Assembly (NCBI GenBank): GCA_900321865.1
Contig: ONXP01000020.1
Span: 1-62,347, forward strand
Reading direction: 5' to 3'
Origin: an uncultured Elusimicrobia bacterium
Lineage (GTDB): Bacteria; RUG730
Length of the DNA stretch: 62,347 nt
How positions within the stretch are numbered: the first letter of the stretch is position 1; every line of letters begins with the position of its first letter. The notes below the pieces were generated by a model, which was not told the origin of the DNA, did no database searches, and was given only the letters and a program-made list of their open reading frames with translations. Position numbers and translations under genes: made by a program. Of the stretch, positions 8,064-17,314 are shown piece by piece.

Positions 8064-9065
8064 ATGAAAAAATATTTATCTGAAATCTTAGAAAACGAAG
8101 AGTTTACTACCGATATTTTTTTAGTTTCTGCTATAGAAAAGATTGCAAAAACTGGTAAAAAATATATTACTGGAGAAGTTCTGGATAAAACCTTAAAATT
8201 AAAATTTAATTTATGGAATATAGAAAATAGAACTCTAGAAAAAAATTGTTATTATAGTTTTACTGGAAAACTAGAAAAATATAATAATTCTTTTCAAATT
8301 AATTTATTTAAATTTAGCAAAAAAAATGAGAAAAATATCGATTTATTAGACTTTAAAAAATCGACCGATCTTAATATTGAAAATTTATACAATGATTTAT
8401 TAAATATTTTATCTGCTATAAAAGATCCTTTTTACAAATTTTTAGCTGATGAGATTTTTGTCAAAAATGAAGATTTTATAAAAAATTTTAAAAACTCTCC
8501 GGCAGCTGAAAAAGTTCATGGAGCATATATAGGTGGACTTTTAGAACACTCCGTGAATATAGCCAAAATGGCAGAAATTTTAGTAAATTTTTACAACGAA
8601 TTTTATTTTTTTGGAAAACTGAGTAAAGATTTGACTGTAATAGGATCCCTTCTGCACGATATAGGAAAAATGTGGGAATATGATTATCATGGAGCTCTGA
8701 TAAAAACCACCAAAAAAGGTGAACTCTTAGGACATATTTATATGTCTAGCAATCTTATAAACGATCTGGCAAACAAATATAAAGCAAAATTTCCAGATTG
8801 TGATATCGATGAAAAATTAATAAAATTAATTCATTTAGTTCTTTCGCATCACGGGAAATTAGAATTTGGAGCTCCTGTCGTTCCAAAAATTCCAGAAGCT
8901 ATTATAGTTTATCATTTGGACAATATTGATGCAAAAATGATAAATTTTCTATCAAATACAAAAAATGCTGTAGAAGAATTTACAGATAGAAATTTTGTAC
9001 ACGAAAATGCGAGACTTTATAATATTTTTTTAGATGAGAAAAGGAGAATAAATTATGAGTCATAA
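8064..9065 (+). CDS. HD-domain 3'-5' exoribonuclease-like protein (YhaM family)
   Basis: 333 residues. An N-terminal OB-fold-like region (about 15-95, starting [21 protein letters not shown]) is followed by an HD phosphohydrolase domain (about 150-320). Metal-binding positions are visible in [11 protein letters not shown], in the HD pair of [10 protein letters not shown], and in [15 protein letters not shown], and the [10 protein letters not shown] stretch is typical of YhaM. YhaM trims RNA and single-stranded DNA from the 3' end in the cytosol. The gene is 4 bp after argF and its end overlaps the rpmB start by 11 bp, so translation of L28 may be coupled to it. Confidence 0.88.
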   Translation: MKKYLSEILENEEFTTDIFLVSAIEKIAKTGKKYITGEVLDKTLKLKFNLWNIENRTLEKNCYYSFTGKLEKYNNSFQINLFKFSKKNEKNIDLLDFKKSTDLNIENLYNDLLNILSAIKDPFYKFLADEIFVKNEDFIKNFKNSPAAEKVHGAYIGGLLEHSVNIAKMAEILVNFYNEFYFFGKLSKDLTVIGSLLHDIGKMWEYDYHGALIKTTKKGELLGHIYMSSNLINDLANKYKAKFPDCDIDEKLIKLIHLVLSHHGKLEFGAPVVPKIPEAIIVYHLDNIDAKMINFLSNTKNAVEEFTDRNFVHENARLYNIFLDEKRRINYES

Positions 9066-9243
9066 ATGTATAATTTGTGGAAAAAAAGATATGACAGGAA
9101 ATAATGTCAGTCATTCTCATAGAAAAACAAAAAGAAAATTCCGTGCAAATTTGCAAAATGTCAGAATAATTTTAGATGGAGCTAGACATAAAGAATTAGT
9201 CTGTACATCTTGTATAAAAGCAGGGAAAATTCAAAAAGCATAA
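9055..9243 (+). CDS. rpmB: 50S ribosomal protein L28 (four-cysteine form)
   Basis: 62 residues, normal length for L28. The core reads [18 protein letters not shown], then RRxF-like basic stretch and VCTSC near the end. Two CxxC pairs (C4/C7 and C50/C53, approximate) show that this is the zinc-binding form of L28 rather than the cysteine-free paralogue. AGGAGA at 9041-9046 serves as ribosome site inside the upstream gene, with which it overlaps by 11 bp. A strong terminator follows. Confidence 0.96.
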   Translation: MSHKCIICGKKDMTGNNVSHSHRKTKRKFRANLQNVRIILDGARHKELVCTSCIKAGKIQKA

Positions 9244-9328
9244 AAATAAATTCGAATTTTTACACAATTTTTGCTTTTTTAGCTTTATTTAATTTAAACT
9301 TTTAAAGTGATATTTTTTAATTTTTTTA

Positions 9329-9362
9329 AGAGAACCTTTTTAAAATGGGTTCTCTTTTTTTG
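9329..9362 (+). terminator. Rho-independent terminator after rpmB
   Basis: AGAGAACC (9329-9336) pairs with GGTTCTCT (9348-9355), 11-nt loop, followed by a run of T. It ends the argF-yhaM-rpmB unit and lies 20 bp before mnmG. Confidence 0.9.
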
Positions 9363-9382
9363 CTTTTTATAGGATTATTTTT

Positions 9383-11218
9383 GTGATCGAAAATAATAAT
9401 ACTTTTGATATAATTGTAATAGGTGCAGGACATGCAGGATGCGAAGCTGCTTTAGCATCAGCCAGGTTAAATAAAAAAACAGCCTTGTTTACATTAAATC
9501 TAGATACTATTGCAAATATGCCATGTAATCCCAGCATTGGTGGAATTAGTAAAGGGCAAATCGTTAGAGAAATTGATGCTCTTGGCGGTGAAATCGGAAG
9601 AAATACAGATAAAGCTCTGATTTCTTTTAATATGATTAATATTAGCAAAGGGGCTGCTGTCATTTCACCTAGAGCTCAGTGTGATAAAATCGTTTATCAT
9701 ATTGAAATGAAAAAAACTTTAGAAAATCAAGAAAATTTATATATTAAACAAGATGAGATTATAGATATTTTAACAGAAAATGATGTAGCTTTGGGAGTTT
9801 TGTCTAAAACAAATATAAAATATTTTGCCAAAGCTATAATTTTAACCTCTGGAACATTTTTAAATGGCAAAATTTTTATAGGAAAGACCTCTTTTCCTGC
9901 GGGAAGAATGGGAGAATTCCCATCAATAGAGCTTTCTGATAATTTAGAAAAAAAAGGTTTTATTAGAACCAGGTTAAAAACTGGAACTCCTTTTAGAATC
10001 TTAAAAAACAGCATAAACTTTACAGATTTAGGAAAATATGAAGGCGATGAAAAAATAGAACCTTTTTCATTTAAAACTGATATAAACTCTTTAAAAAATC
10101 GCGATTTTTGCTATATAACCTATACTAATCAAAATACTCACGATATTATTAAACAAAATTTAAAATTTTCGCCACTTTATTCTGGAAAAATAAAAGGTAT
10201 AGGCCCCAGATATTGCCCATCTATCGAAGATAAAGTTGTAAAATTTCCAAATATGCCTAGGCATCAAATATTTTTAGAGCCAATATCTTTATATTCGAAT
10301 GAAATTTATTGCAATGGAATTTCTTCTAGCTTGCCTGAGGAAGTTCAAGTAAAATTTTTACATACCATAAAAGGTTTAGAAAATGCGATTGTAACTAGAA
10401 TTGGATATGCCATAGAATATGATTTTTTTCAGCCGACACAACTCAAACCAAATTTAGAAACTAAACTGATAAAAAATTTATTTTTTGCAGGTCAAATTAA
10501 TGGCACGACAGGATATGAAGAAGCTGCAGCTCAAGGGTTAATTGCTGGAATTAATGCTTGTAAAAAAATTGACCAAAAAGAAGATTTTATTTTAAAAAGG
10601 TATGAAGCATATATCGGAGTTTTGATAGATGACTTGGTAACGAAAGGAGTTCTAGACCCTTATAGAATGTTTACATCTCGTGCAGAATACAGGTTGATGC
10701 TGAGGCTTGATAATGTTTATAATAGACTTTTTAAATATGGCAACGATTTAGGACTAATAAAAAATGAAGATTTTATAAAATTTAAAAAATATGAAACTGC
10801 TCTAGAAAATATAAAAATAGAATTAGAAAATATAAAAGAAAAAGGGCTTAGTGAAGCTCAAAAAATTAGACAAAATATTGAATATAATGATTGGATAAAA
10901 AAGTCAAAAATTTTGAATAATTTTGACCAAAACGGATATTTTAATCAAGATAAATTAAAAAAATCAATCAATATTGAAATTCGCTATAAAGGCTACATTG
11001 ACAGACAAATAGAAGATGTTAAAAATATGGAAAAACTAGAGGCAAAAATTATTCCACAAGATTTAGATTATGAAAAAATCGTAGGGCTTTTAACAGAAAC
11101 TAAAAAAAAATTGAAAGATATTAGACCAAAAACTCTGGGACAAGCTAGCAGAATTTCTGGAGTAAATCCAACTGATATCGTTTTAATAAATATTTTTTTA
11201 AAGAAAAATTATAATTAA
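9383..11218 (+). CDS. mnmG: tRNA uridine-5-carboxymethylaminomethyl modification enzyme MnmG (GidA)
   Basis: 611 residues from GTG 9383, with AGGA at 9371-9374. The FAD-binding motif GAGHAGCEAALASARL (about 13-28), NPSIGG, TSGTFLNGKIFIG and RAEYRLMLR are diagnostic. With MnmE it installs the cmnm5 group on wobble uridine U34 of several tRNAs. In many bacteria mnmG sits next to the replication origin with mnmE, rsmG and parAB; none of these flank it here. It is a single gene after the rpmB terminator and converges on a minus-strand secreted-protein gene; the 177-bp gap between them holds no clear hairpin terminator. Confidence 0.97.
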   Translation: MIENNNTFDIIVIGAGHAGCEAALASARLNKKTALFTLNLDTIANMPCNPSIGGISKGQIVREIDALGGEIGRNTDKALISFNMINISKGAAVISPRAQCDKIVYHIEMKKTLENQENLYIKQDEIIDILTENDVALGVLSKTNIKYFAKAIILTSGTFLNGKIFIGKTSFPAGRMGEFPSIELSDNLEKKGFIRTRLKTGTPFRILKNSINFTDLGKYEGDEKIEPFSFKTDINSLKNRDFCYITYTNQNTHDIIKQNLKFSPLYSGKIKGIGPRYCPSIEDKVVKFPNMPRHQIFLEPISLYSNEIYCNGISSSLPEEVQVKFLHTIKGLENAIVTRIGYAIEYDFFQPTQLKPNLETKLIKNLFFAGQINGTTGYEEAAAQGLIAGINACKKIDQKEDFILKRYEAYIGVLIDDLVTKGVLDPYRMFTSRAEYRLMLRLDNVYNRLFKYGNDLGLIKNEDFIKFKKYETALENIKIELENIKEKGLSEAQKIRQNIEYNDWIKKSKILNNFDQNGYFNQDKLKKSINIEIRYKGYIDRQIEDVKNMEKLEAKIIPQDLDYEKIVGLLTETKKKLKDIRPKTLGQASRISGVNPTDIVLINIFLKKNYN

Positions 11219-11395
11219 AATTCTACGAATCAAAGCCATTACAATCCATTTTTTGTAAAATATGAATAAACTTTAATTAAAATATTTAAAAAATTTAAAA
11301 AACTATAAACTTCAATCAAACTGTAATATAAATGCCCAAAATGTAAACTTTTAAGAATATAATTACTTTTTAAATTGTTTTATTTGTAAAAAAAT

Positions 11396-12028
11396 TTAAA
11401 TTTTTACATTACTTTGAATATCTTTTCTTTTTCTAAAAATTTTTTCTCTTTCTGAAATTTTTTGGTTTTTCTTAAACTCTAAAATAATGTCTTTTTCTAT
11501 TTTTGATTTCAAATTTTTATCTAAAAAATAAATAGTTTTATAATATTTATTGCCTACCTTTATGCTAGGATATGATACCCACTCCTCACCTTTATTTCCT
11601 CGCATAACTCCTAAAATCATAATAATTTTATTATCAAGCAAAATTTCGACATTTGCTAATCTTTTTGAATTTGGAATATAATGGATTTTTTTAATCTCAT
11701 AAATAACATTTTTAGCATTAAAAATAGATTTTTCTTCGCTATTTAGTTTAATCATATCTAAAATATATTTTTCTAAATTTAGATCAACGAAAATAATTTG
11801 GTCATAAGTATAATCATTTTTTGAGTTATAAGATGGAAATTCTATGGTTCCACTATCAAAAAGTTTAATATTTTCTATAACTAAATAGTTATTTAATACG
11901 ATTCTAACTCTAGTATAAAGATCCGTAGAAACTGATAAAATGCTACTTACCTTATAATCAATTTCCTGGGAAAACAAAGAAGATCCTAAAAAAAAACAAA
12001 AAATCAAAAAAATTTTAAATTTTTGCAT
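11396..12028 (-). CDS. Secreted or periplasmic protein of unknown function
   Basis: 210 residues, no family recognised. The first about 20 residues (MQKFKIFLIFCFFLGSSLFS) form a convincing signal peptide with cleavage expected near SLFS-QEI. The mature part is lysine-rich, mixed alpha/beta in appearance, with no cysteine and a highly basic tail. It begins 14 bp after ftsW on the same strand, so it may be co-expressed and act in the envelope, but that is context only. Confidence 0.75.
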   Translation of the reverse strand: MQKFKIFLIFCFFLGSSLFSQEIDYKVSSILSVSTDLYTRVRIVLNNYLVIENIKLFDSGTIEFPSYNSKNDYTYDQIIFVDLNLEKYILDMIKLNSEEKSIFNAKNVIYEIKKIHYIPNSKRLANVEILLDNKIIMILGVMRGNKGEEWVSYPSIKVGNKYYKTIYFLDKNLKSKIEKDIILEFKKNQKISEREKIFRKRKDIQSNVKI

Positions 12029-12042
12029 AATTTTTCCTTAGT

Positions 12043-13155
12043 TTAATAATTATTTTTATATATATTTAACATTAATCCTATAGAAAACATACATGTACAT
12101 AAAGAACTGCCCCCAAATGACAAAAAAGGCAGTGTAATCCCCTTGGTTGGAAAAAGACCTGTCACAACAGCGATATTTATAATAGCCTGCATACTAATCA
12201 TTGACATTATACCAAAGCCTAAAATTTTTTGAAAATAATCGTTTGTAATAATAATAATTTTAGTTGAAATAAAAATTAAAGTTCCATAAAAAAATATTAT
12301 TATAAAGCTACCTATTATACCTAATTCTTCCATTATTATAGCCAAAATAAAATCCGTGTGAGCTTCTGGCAAATAATTTAATTTTAAAATGCTATTTCCA
12401 ATGCCCTTTCCTATCAAGCCAGCACTACCCATAGCAAGAAGAGATTGAACTATCTGATATCCTCCTCCCTTTACATACATAAAAGGGTTCCAAAAAGTCA
12501 TTAGCCTTTTTAATCTATAAGGCATAGAAATTATTCCATACATTTCAACAGCTATAGCACAAACAATAAAAAACAAAAGTATTTTTTTATTAAATCCAAA
12601 AACAAAAAAAATTAAAAAAAATACTCCAAAAAGCAAAATAATATTTCCAAGATCTGGCTCTTTATATATCAGAATTATTCCTATAAGTGGCAGAATTAAA
12701 CTTTTTAAAGAAGTAAAAATATTCCTCTTTATTTCATCTCTTTTTCTATCTAAAAAACCTGCTATGTATATTATAAAAAAAATTTTTGATATTTCCGAAG
12801 GTTGAATTTTTAAATTGAAAAAATATAAATTTATCCATCTTTTTGCTCCATTTACGGAATAACCTATATGTGGAACAAAAACTAAAATTAAAAGTAAAAT
12901 TGAAAATATAGCTAAAAAAATACTATTTTCTTCTAAAAACTTTAAATTTATAAAATATCCGACAAAAAGTAATATATATGATATAAATATCCAGATTAAA
13001 TGCTTTTTTAAAAAAAAGAAAGAATTCCCATACCTGGATAATGAAAGAGGCGATGTTGTGCTATAAATAAAAATAATACTAAGTATAAGTATTAAAAAAA
13101 CAACAAAATTTAAAATTTTCCCTAAATATTCATATTTTATGAAATCTTTTTGCAT
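12043..13155 (-). CDS. ftsW: SEDS-family peptidoglycan polymerase FtsW
   Basis: 370 residues with about ten transmembrane helices. Family motifs are QPSEISK (118-124), KEPDLG (165-170), GGGYQIVQSLLAMGSAG (230-246), YLPEAHTDF (261-269, including the Asp equated with the catalytic residue of SEDS glycosyltransferases) and PFLSFGGSS near the C-terminus. The LPEAHTDFI form and KLNYLPE favour FtsW over RodA. FtsW polymerises lipid II at the division septum with its partner class B PBP. No ftsI or mur gene is adjacent; it lies beside glycan enzymes instead of a dcw cluster. Confidence 0.9.
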   Translation of the reverse strand: MQKDFIKYEYLGKILNFVVFLILILSIIFIYSTTSPLSLSRYGNSFFFLKKHLIWIFISYILLFVGYFINLKFLEENSIFLAIFSILLLILVFVPHIGYSVNGAKRWINLYFFNLKIQPSEISKIFFIIYIAGFLDRKRDEIKRNIFTSLKSLILPLIGIILIYKEPDLGNIILLFGVFFLIFFVFGFNKKILLFFIVCAIAVEMYGIISMPYRLKRLMTFWNPFMYVKGGGYQIVQSLLAMGSAGLIGKGIGNSILKLNYLPEAHTDFILAIIMEELGIIGSFIIIFFYGTLIFISTKIIIITNDYFQKILGFGIMSMISMQAIINIAVVTGLFPTKGITLPFLSFGGSSLCTCMFSIGLMLNIYKNNY

Positions 13156-13278
13156 TATATTTTTTAAATACTGTTTTATGTAAATTTAAAAATAATTTAA
13201 CAAAATTTCTCTAAATTTTCAGATTTTATTTAAAGTATATGGATTTTATAAAAATTGTAAGTAAAAAGTGTAAAATAT

Positions 13279-15162
13279 TCAATTAATGTTTTCTTTATTT
13301 CTTTTCATTCGCCTAAAAATATAATTGCCTTTTATTTTCCTTAAAAATCCAAAAATATTAATTTTTGGCATAACGGCAATTCTTCTTATTTTAAAAAGAT
13401 TGTCAGATAAACAAAACCCAGAATATTCCGTAGTCACTGCAAATTTATAACCGACCGTTTTCAAAATTTTCTCACTATTCTCGGTAAATTCCCCAAAAGG
13501 ATAAGAGAAACTAACTAATTTTTCGCCTAAAATATTTTCTAAATAATTTTTATTTTCCAAAATTTCAGTTTTTTCTTCTTCAAATGAAAAATTTTTTAAA
13601 GAATGGTGAGTTTTGGTATGCCCTCCAAATTCTACTAAGCCAGATAACTGCATTTCTTTTATTTGCTCGATGGATAAAAGGCTAAAATTTTTTTCATTCC
13701 CTAAAATATTATTTTTATAATTTTCTGTATCCCATTTGTTATAAGTTTCATTAGTCAAATATATTACAATTTTAATATTAAATTTTTTTATCAAAGGAAA
13801 AACTGTATAATAATTATCATAATAGCCATCATCAAAAGTTAGAATTATATATTTTTTATCAAATCTATTACGAGGCTCTATTTTCTCTAAATCTCTAAAT
13901 GTTATCGGAACAAAATTTTTAGCTTTCAAAATTTTTAAATGCCGAACAAACTTTTCTTTATTTACATATATTCCATGTTTTCCTTTTTCTGCATCGCTTT
14001 CTATCACTCTATGATACATCAAAACTGGAATTTCATATTTTTTTTTCTTCACAATTTCGTGCTGATAAATTTTTTCTAATTTTTCTGCAACTATTTTTAA
14101 ATCAAATTCTTTTTTGCAAATATTAAACAATTTTTCAAAATATAAATCGGTATTTTTAAGATTTGAAATTTCTGACACAAATTTTTCAAAATCAACTTTT
14201 ATTTTTTCCCAATTAAAATTTATGTCAAATTTTAATTTTTTGTCTTTTTTGCTATCACACGAAAAATCGCCAAAATTTGTTTTAATTGCATCATAAATAT
14301 TTTCGTCTGTCAATTTTCCAAAACAAAGTTCTTCTCCTATAACAAAAGCTGGTTTTTTCATAAAAATTGCTTCTACTAGAGCCCTTCCAGAAGCGATAAC
14401 TATATCACTAAAATAAATATATTCTCTAACATCTTTTACATAACCTATAAAATTTATTTTTTCCAAAAAAGCAGAAATAACAATTTTATCTTTTTCTTTT
14501 CCGCCCAAAATGCTTACTTCATATTTATCCAAATCAATCACTTTTTCCAAAAGCCTTTTGATTATAAAACCTTTATACCCAGACAAACGACCTATAATAC
14601 AAATTTTCTTTTTTTTAAATTTTTGAATTCCTTGATCTTGATTTTGATTGTGAAAATTTTGAATATTTGAATAATTATTATATTTATCAATATCAATTCC
14701 ATTTTTAAGAACTATTATTTGGTTTTCTTTGACATAAAAATCTTTACACAGATGTTTTTTCAATTCTTCGTTTACCGCAATAGTTTTATCGCCAAAAGCC
14801 TTAAAAATTAGACGCGAAATTGATTTTTTGGACTGTCTGCCATGAATGGTAGCTATATGAGGAATATTGCAGATTTTTGTTGCAATTTCTAGTGGCCAGC
14901 TAGAAGCTCTAGAATTAGAATTGGCTAAATGTATTTTATATTTTTTGATTAGTTTAACTAATTTATAAATATGAGAAATCCTACTAAAAAGACTTCTTTT
15001 ATTAAATTTTATACAAAAAATTTTTGCTTCTGTTTTAGTGCTAAAAGTATCGCTAGCTATAAAAACTTTGTTACCCTTTTTTATTAACTCACTGGCAATA
15101 GTAGCAGCATAAGTTTCTGCTCCAGTTACTTCTAATTGAGATAAACACAATAAAATATTCAT
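13279..15162 (-). CDS. Two-domain glycan enzyme: GT4-like glycosyltransferase fused to polysaccharide deacetylase
   Basis: 627 residues. The N-terminal half (about 1-370) looks like a GT-B fold glycosyltransferase of the GT4 type: it begins with VTGAETYAATIASELIKKG, has a nucleotide-binding-half start ICIIGRLSGYKG and an acidic EA motif in SGRALVEAIFMKKP. The C-terminal part (about 398-610) is a CE4 polysaccharide deacetylase: it opens with PVLMYHRVIES, and has TFDDGYYDN (motif 1, catalytic Asp and metal Asp), GGHTKTHHSL (motif 2, metal histidines) and FSYPFGEF (motif 3). The fusion suggests a sugar is added and deacetylated by the same polypeptide during surface polysaccharide assembly. No signal peptide is visible, so both activities seem to face the cytosol. 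Confidence 0.85.
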   Translation of the reverse strand: MNILLCLSQLEVTGAETYAATIASELIKKGNKVFIASDTFSTKTEAKIFCIKFNKRSLFSRISHIYKLVKLIKKYKIHLANSNSRASSWPLEIATKICNIPHIATIHGRQSKKSISRLIFKAFGDKTIAVNEELKKHLCKDFYVKENQIIVLKNGIDIDKYNNYSNIQNFHNQNQDQGIQKFKKKKICIIGRLSGYKGFIIKRLLEKVIDLDKYEVSILGGKEKDKIVISAFLEKINFIGYVKDVREYIYFSDIVIASGRALVEAIFMKKPAFVIGEELCFGKLTDENIYDAIKTNFGDFSCDSKKDKKLKFDINFNWEKIKVDFEKFVSEISNLKNTDLYFEKLFNICKKEFDLKIVAEKLEKIYQHEIVKKKKYEIPVLMYHRVIESDAEKGKHGIYVNKEKFVRHLKILKAKNFVPITFRDLEKIEPRNRFDKKYIILTFDDGYYDNYYTVFPLIKKFNIKIVIYLTNETYNKWDTENYKNNILGNEKNFSLLSIEQIKEMQLSGLVEFGGHTKTHHSLKNFSFEEEKTEILENKNYLENILGEKLVSFSYPFGEFTENSEKILKTVGYKFAVTTEYSGFCLSDNLFKIRRIAVMPKINIFGFLRKIKGNYIFRRMKRNKENIN

Positions 15163-15193
15163 TTTTACCTAAAATTTTTAACAATTAAATAAA

Positions 15194-17314
15194 TCATAAA
15201 TCAAAACCATCATAAATATTTCTAATCTGCAAAAATTTATACCCTTTATTTTTCAATAAATACGTCCAGGATCTCTCTATAGCATGTAAAATAGTATTAT
15301 CTAACTGCCCTTTTTCACTAGGAAAATCATTTTCTTTAATATTACAAATTTTTTCTATAGAATCACATCTCGCCCAAAACATATTTCCCGCTGGAAAAAT
15401 AATATCGTCTGTTTCTTTTAGTTCTATATTTTTATCAATTTTTTCTAAAAAATTTTTACAATATGGAAAGTTTACACCAAAATTCATAAATTCTTTCAAA
15501 CAACCAAAACATTCTGGGAAAATCATTCCAATATTTTTATCTTTTTCAAAAAAATCCAGTATTTCATAAATTACATTACTAGATCCTAAAAGATTCTTAT
15601 ATAAATATTGTCGCCATTTTTCCCCTAAATCTGTTTTTTGATAACTTGTTTTTTTTGTATGAATATGGCAAATATATTTATATTTTTCTTTTATTTTTGT
15701 AAATTGCCTAATGAAAGGATAAACATCTCTCCCTTTATTTTCAAAAATATCAATATAAATATTTTTTAGATTTTTTAAATTGTTCTGTTCAGAAAAATAG
15801 TTGTTTATAAATTCTTTTTTTAAATCTAGATCCGTTGTTATATATAAATCAAAACAAAAAGGAATATTTTCTAAAAACTTTTTAATTTCTATTACTAAAT
15901 CCTCATAAAAAATATGAACCTGAATAGCAATCTTTGTTCCAATATTTAACTCATTAAATAAAAGTTCTTGATCTTTTTCTAATACTCCATCCCCTATATA
16001 AAATACATTTTCTCTATATTTGCCTACTTCGCTATAAGGTTTATCAAAAATTGCCCTAGATAATGTATTAATAGCATGATAGCCAAATTTTTTATCCGGC
16101 TCCAGATAATCTCCCTCCGCCCATTCATTCCATGCATTTACAAACATAAATCTATTTTCTGGTTTATAATGCTTTCTATCATAATAAATGTTTAATTTAT
16201 TAATTTTATAAAAATCATAAAAGGAAAAGTTATTAAAAATATAAGCATTATGTTTCATTCTGGCAGAATTATCAAACCCTAGCATTGCTCCTGGAAAATA
16301 CAAAAGATCCTTTGGCTGATCTCCTAAAATATTAGGAAAATATGTTAAAAGATTTTTATAATTCGGAAAATAAATATGAACTTTGTTTACATCCACTCCA
16401 TTAGTTTCAATATTCACTCTAGGAGGAAAAAAATATTTTCCATCTATTGCCTCATCTATGTTTAATTTTTTAAATTCATCATTATCAAGTAAAACTGCTA
16501 ATATAAAAATTTCACCTATTCCTAACATCTTTGCTTTTTTTCGCCAAACTTTTACTACATCTTTAAAATTAGGAATTTGAACCGGAAGATATACCTCTAT
16601 TACAGGCTTTCCATCAATTTTTATATATCTACTATCCAGCATATACTTTTTTAAATCTAGAATAAAATTTTCTGGATCTTCTATTTTATATTCTTGCTTC
16701 ATTAAAATTTTTTTATTCTGCCCGTCCCATCTTCTAGTCCAATTTTCATTCGCCCAGACTAACATAAAAGGAAAATCTATTTCTTTATGCTTTAAAAAAT
16801 TATCAATCGGCTTTTCTAAAAGTTTTTTCCCGCTAAACCAATAATAATAAAAAGCAAAACCGTATATTCCGTGCTCTTTGGCTAAGGAAACTTGTTTTTT
16901 CATTACTTCTATATTTTCTAAGTTGTAGTAACCAAAATCTTCGTGAGGCTCTCTAGGCATATAATGACCATAAAAAAATGACTTTGACTTTTTTACATTA
17001 GTCCATTCTGTAAAACCTTTGCCCCAAAATTTATCATTCTCCGGGATACAATGAAATTGCGGAAGATATAGACAAATTGTTTTTATGTCAGTTTTATAAT
17101 TTGAAAAATCTATATTTTCTTCATATTCTTCTTCTAAATTATTATAACAAAAAAAGTCTATTTTATTGTTATTCAACAATACCTTTTTATTTAGTCTTAT
17201 TTCCTTTATTTTATTAATATATTTTTGCTTCTTTTTAGGCTTAATATATTTTTTTATATTAAAATATGCCTTTTTTATATTCAATAAAAAGATTTTTATT
17301 TGAACTAAAATCAT
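15194..17314 (-). CDS. WbsX-like (GH99-like) and RgpF-like glycan assembly protein
   Basis: 706 residues. After a basic N-terminus, residues about 80-410 match the WbsX / glycosyl-hydrolase-99-like family found in O-antigen clusters: YLPQFHCIPENDKFWGKGF, YYWFSGKKLLEKP, LVWANENWTRRWDGQ and FVNAWNEWAEGDYLEP. Residues about 460-700 match the rhamnan synthesis protein F (RgpF) type: AIQVHIFYEDL, ENKGRDVYPF and HIHTKKTSY. Both halves are associated with O-polysaccharide or rhamnan-like glycan synthesis; their exact reactions are not settled. The stop overlaps the start region of the GT4-deacetylase operon (31 bp gap) and its start overlaps pgi by 4 bp, so the three genes form one transcript. Confidence 0.85.
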   Translation of the reverse strand: MILVQIKIFLLNIKKAYFNIKKYIKPKKKQKYINKIKEIRLNKKVLLNNNKIDFFCYNNLEEEYEENIDFSNYKTDIKTICLYLPQFHCIPENDKFWGKGFTEWTNVKKSKSFFYGHYMPREPHEDFGYYNLENIEVMKKQVSLAKEHGIYGFAFYYYWFSGKKLLEKPIDNFLKHKEIDFPFMLVWANENWTRRWDGQNKKILMKQEYKIEDPENFILDLKKYMLDSRYIKIDGKPVIEVYLPVQIPNFKDVVKVWRKKAKMLGIGEIFILAVLLDNDEFKKLNIDEAIDGKYFFPPRVNIETNGVDVNKVHIYFPNYKNLLTYFPNILGDQPKDLLYFPGAMLGFDNSARMKHNAYIFNNFSFYDFYKINKLNIYYDRKHYKPENRFMFVNAWNEWAEGDYLEPDKKFGYHAINTLSRAIFDKPYSEVGKYRENVFYIGDGVLEKDQELLFNELNIGTKIAIQVHIFYEDLVIEIKKFLENIPFCFDLYITTDLDLKKEFINNYFSEQNNLKNLKNIYIDIFENKGRDVYPFIRQFTKIKEKYKYICHIHTKKTSYQKTDLGEKWRQYLYKNLLGSSNVIYEILDFFEKDKNIGMIFPECFGCLKEFMNFGVNFPYCKNFLEKIDKNIELKETDDIIFPAGNMFWARCDSIEKICNIKENDFPSEKGQLDNTILHAIERSWTYLLKNKGYKFLQIRNIYDGFDL

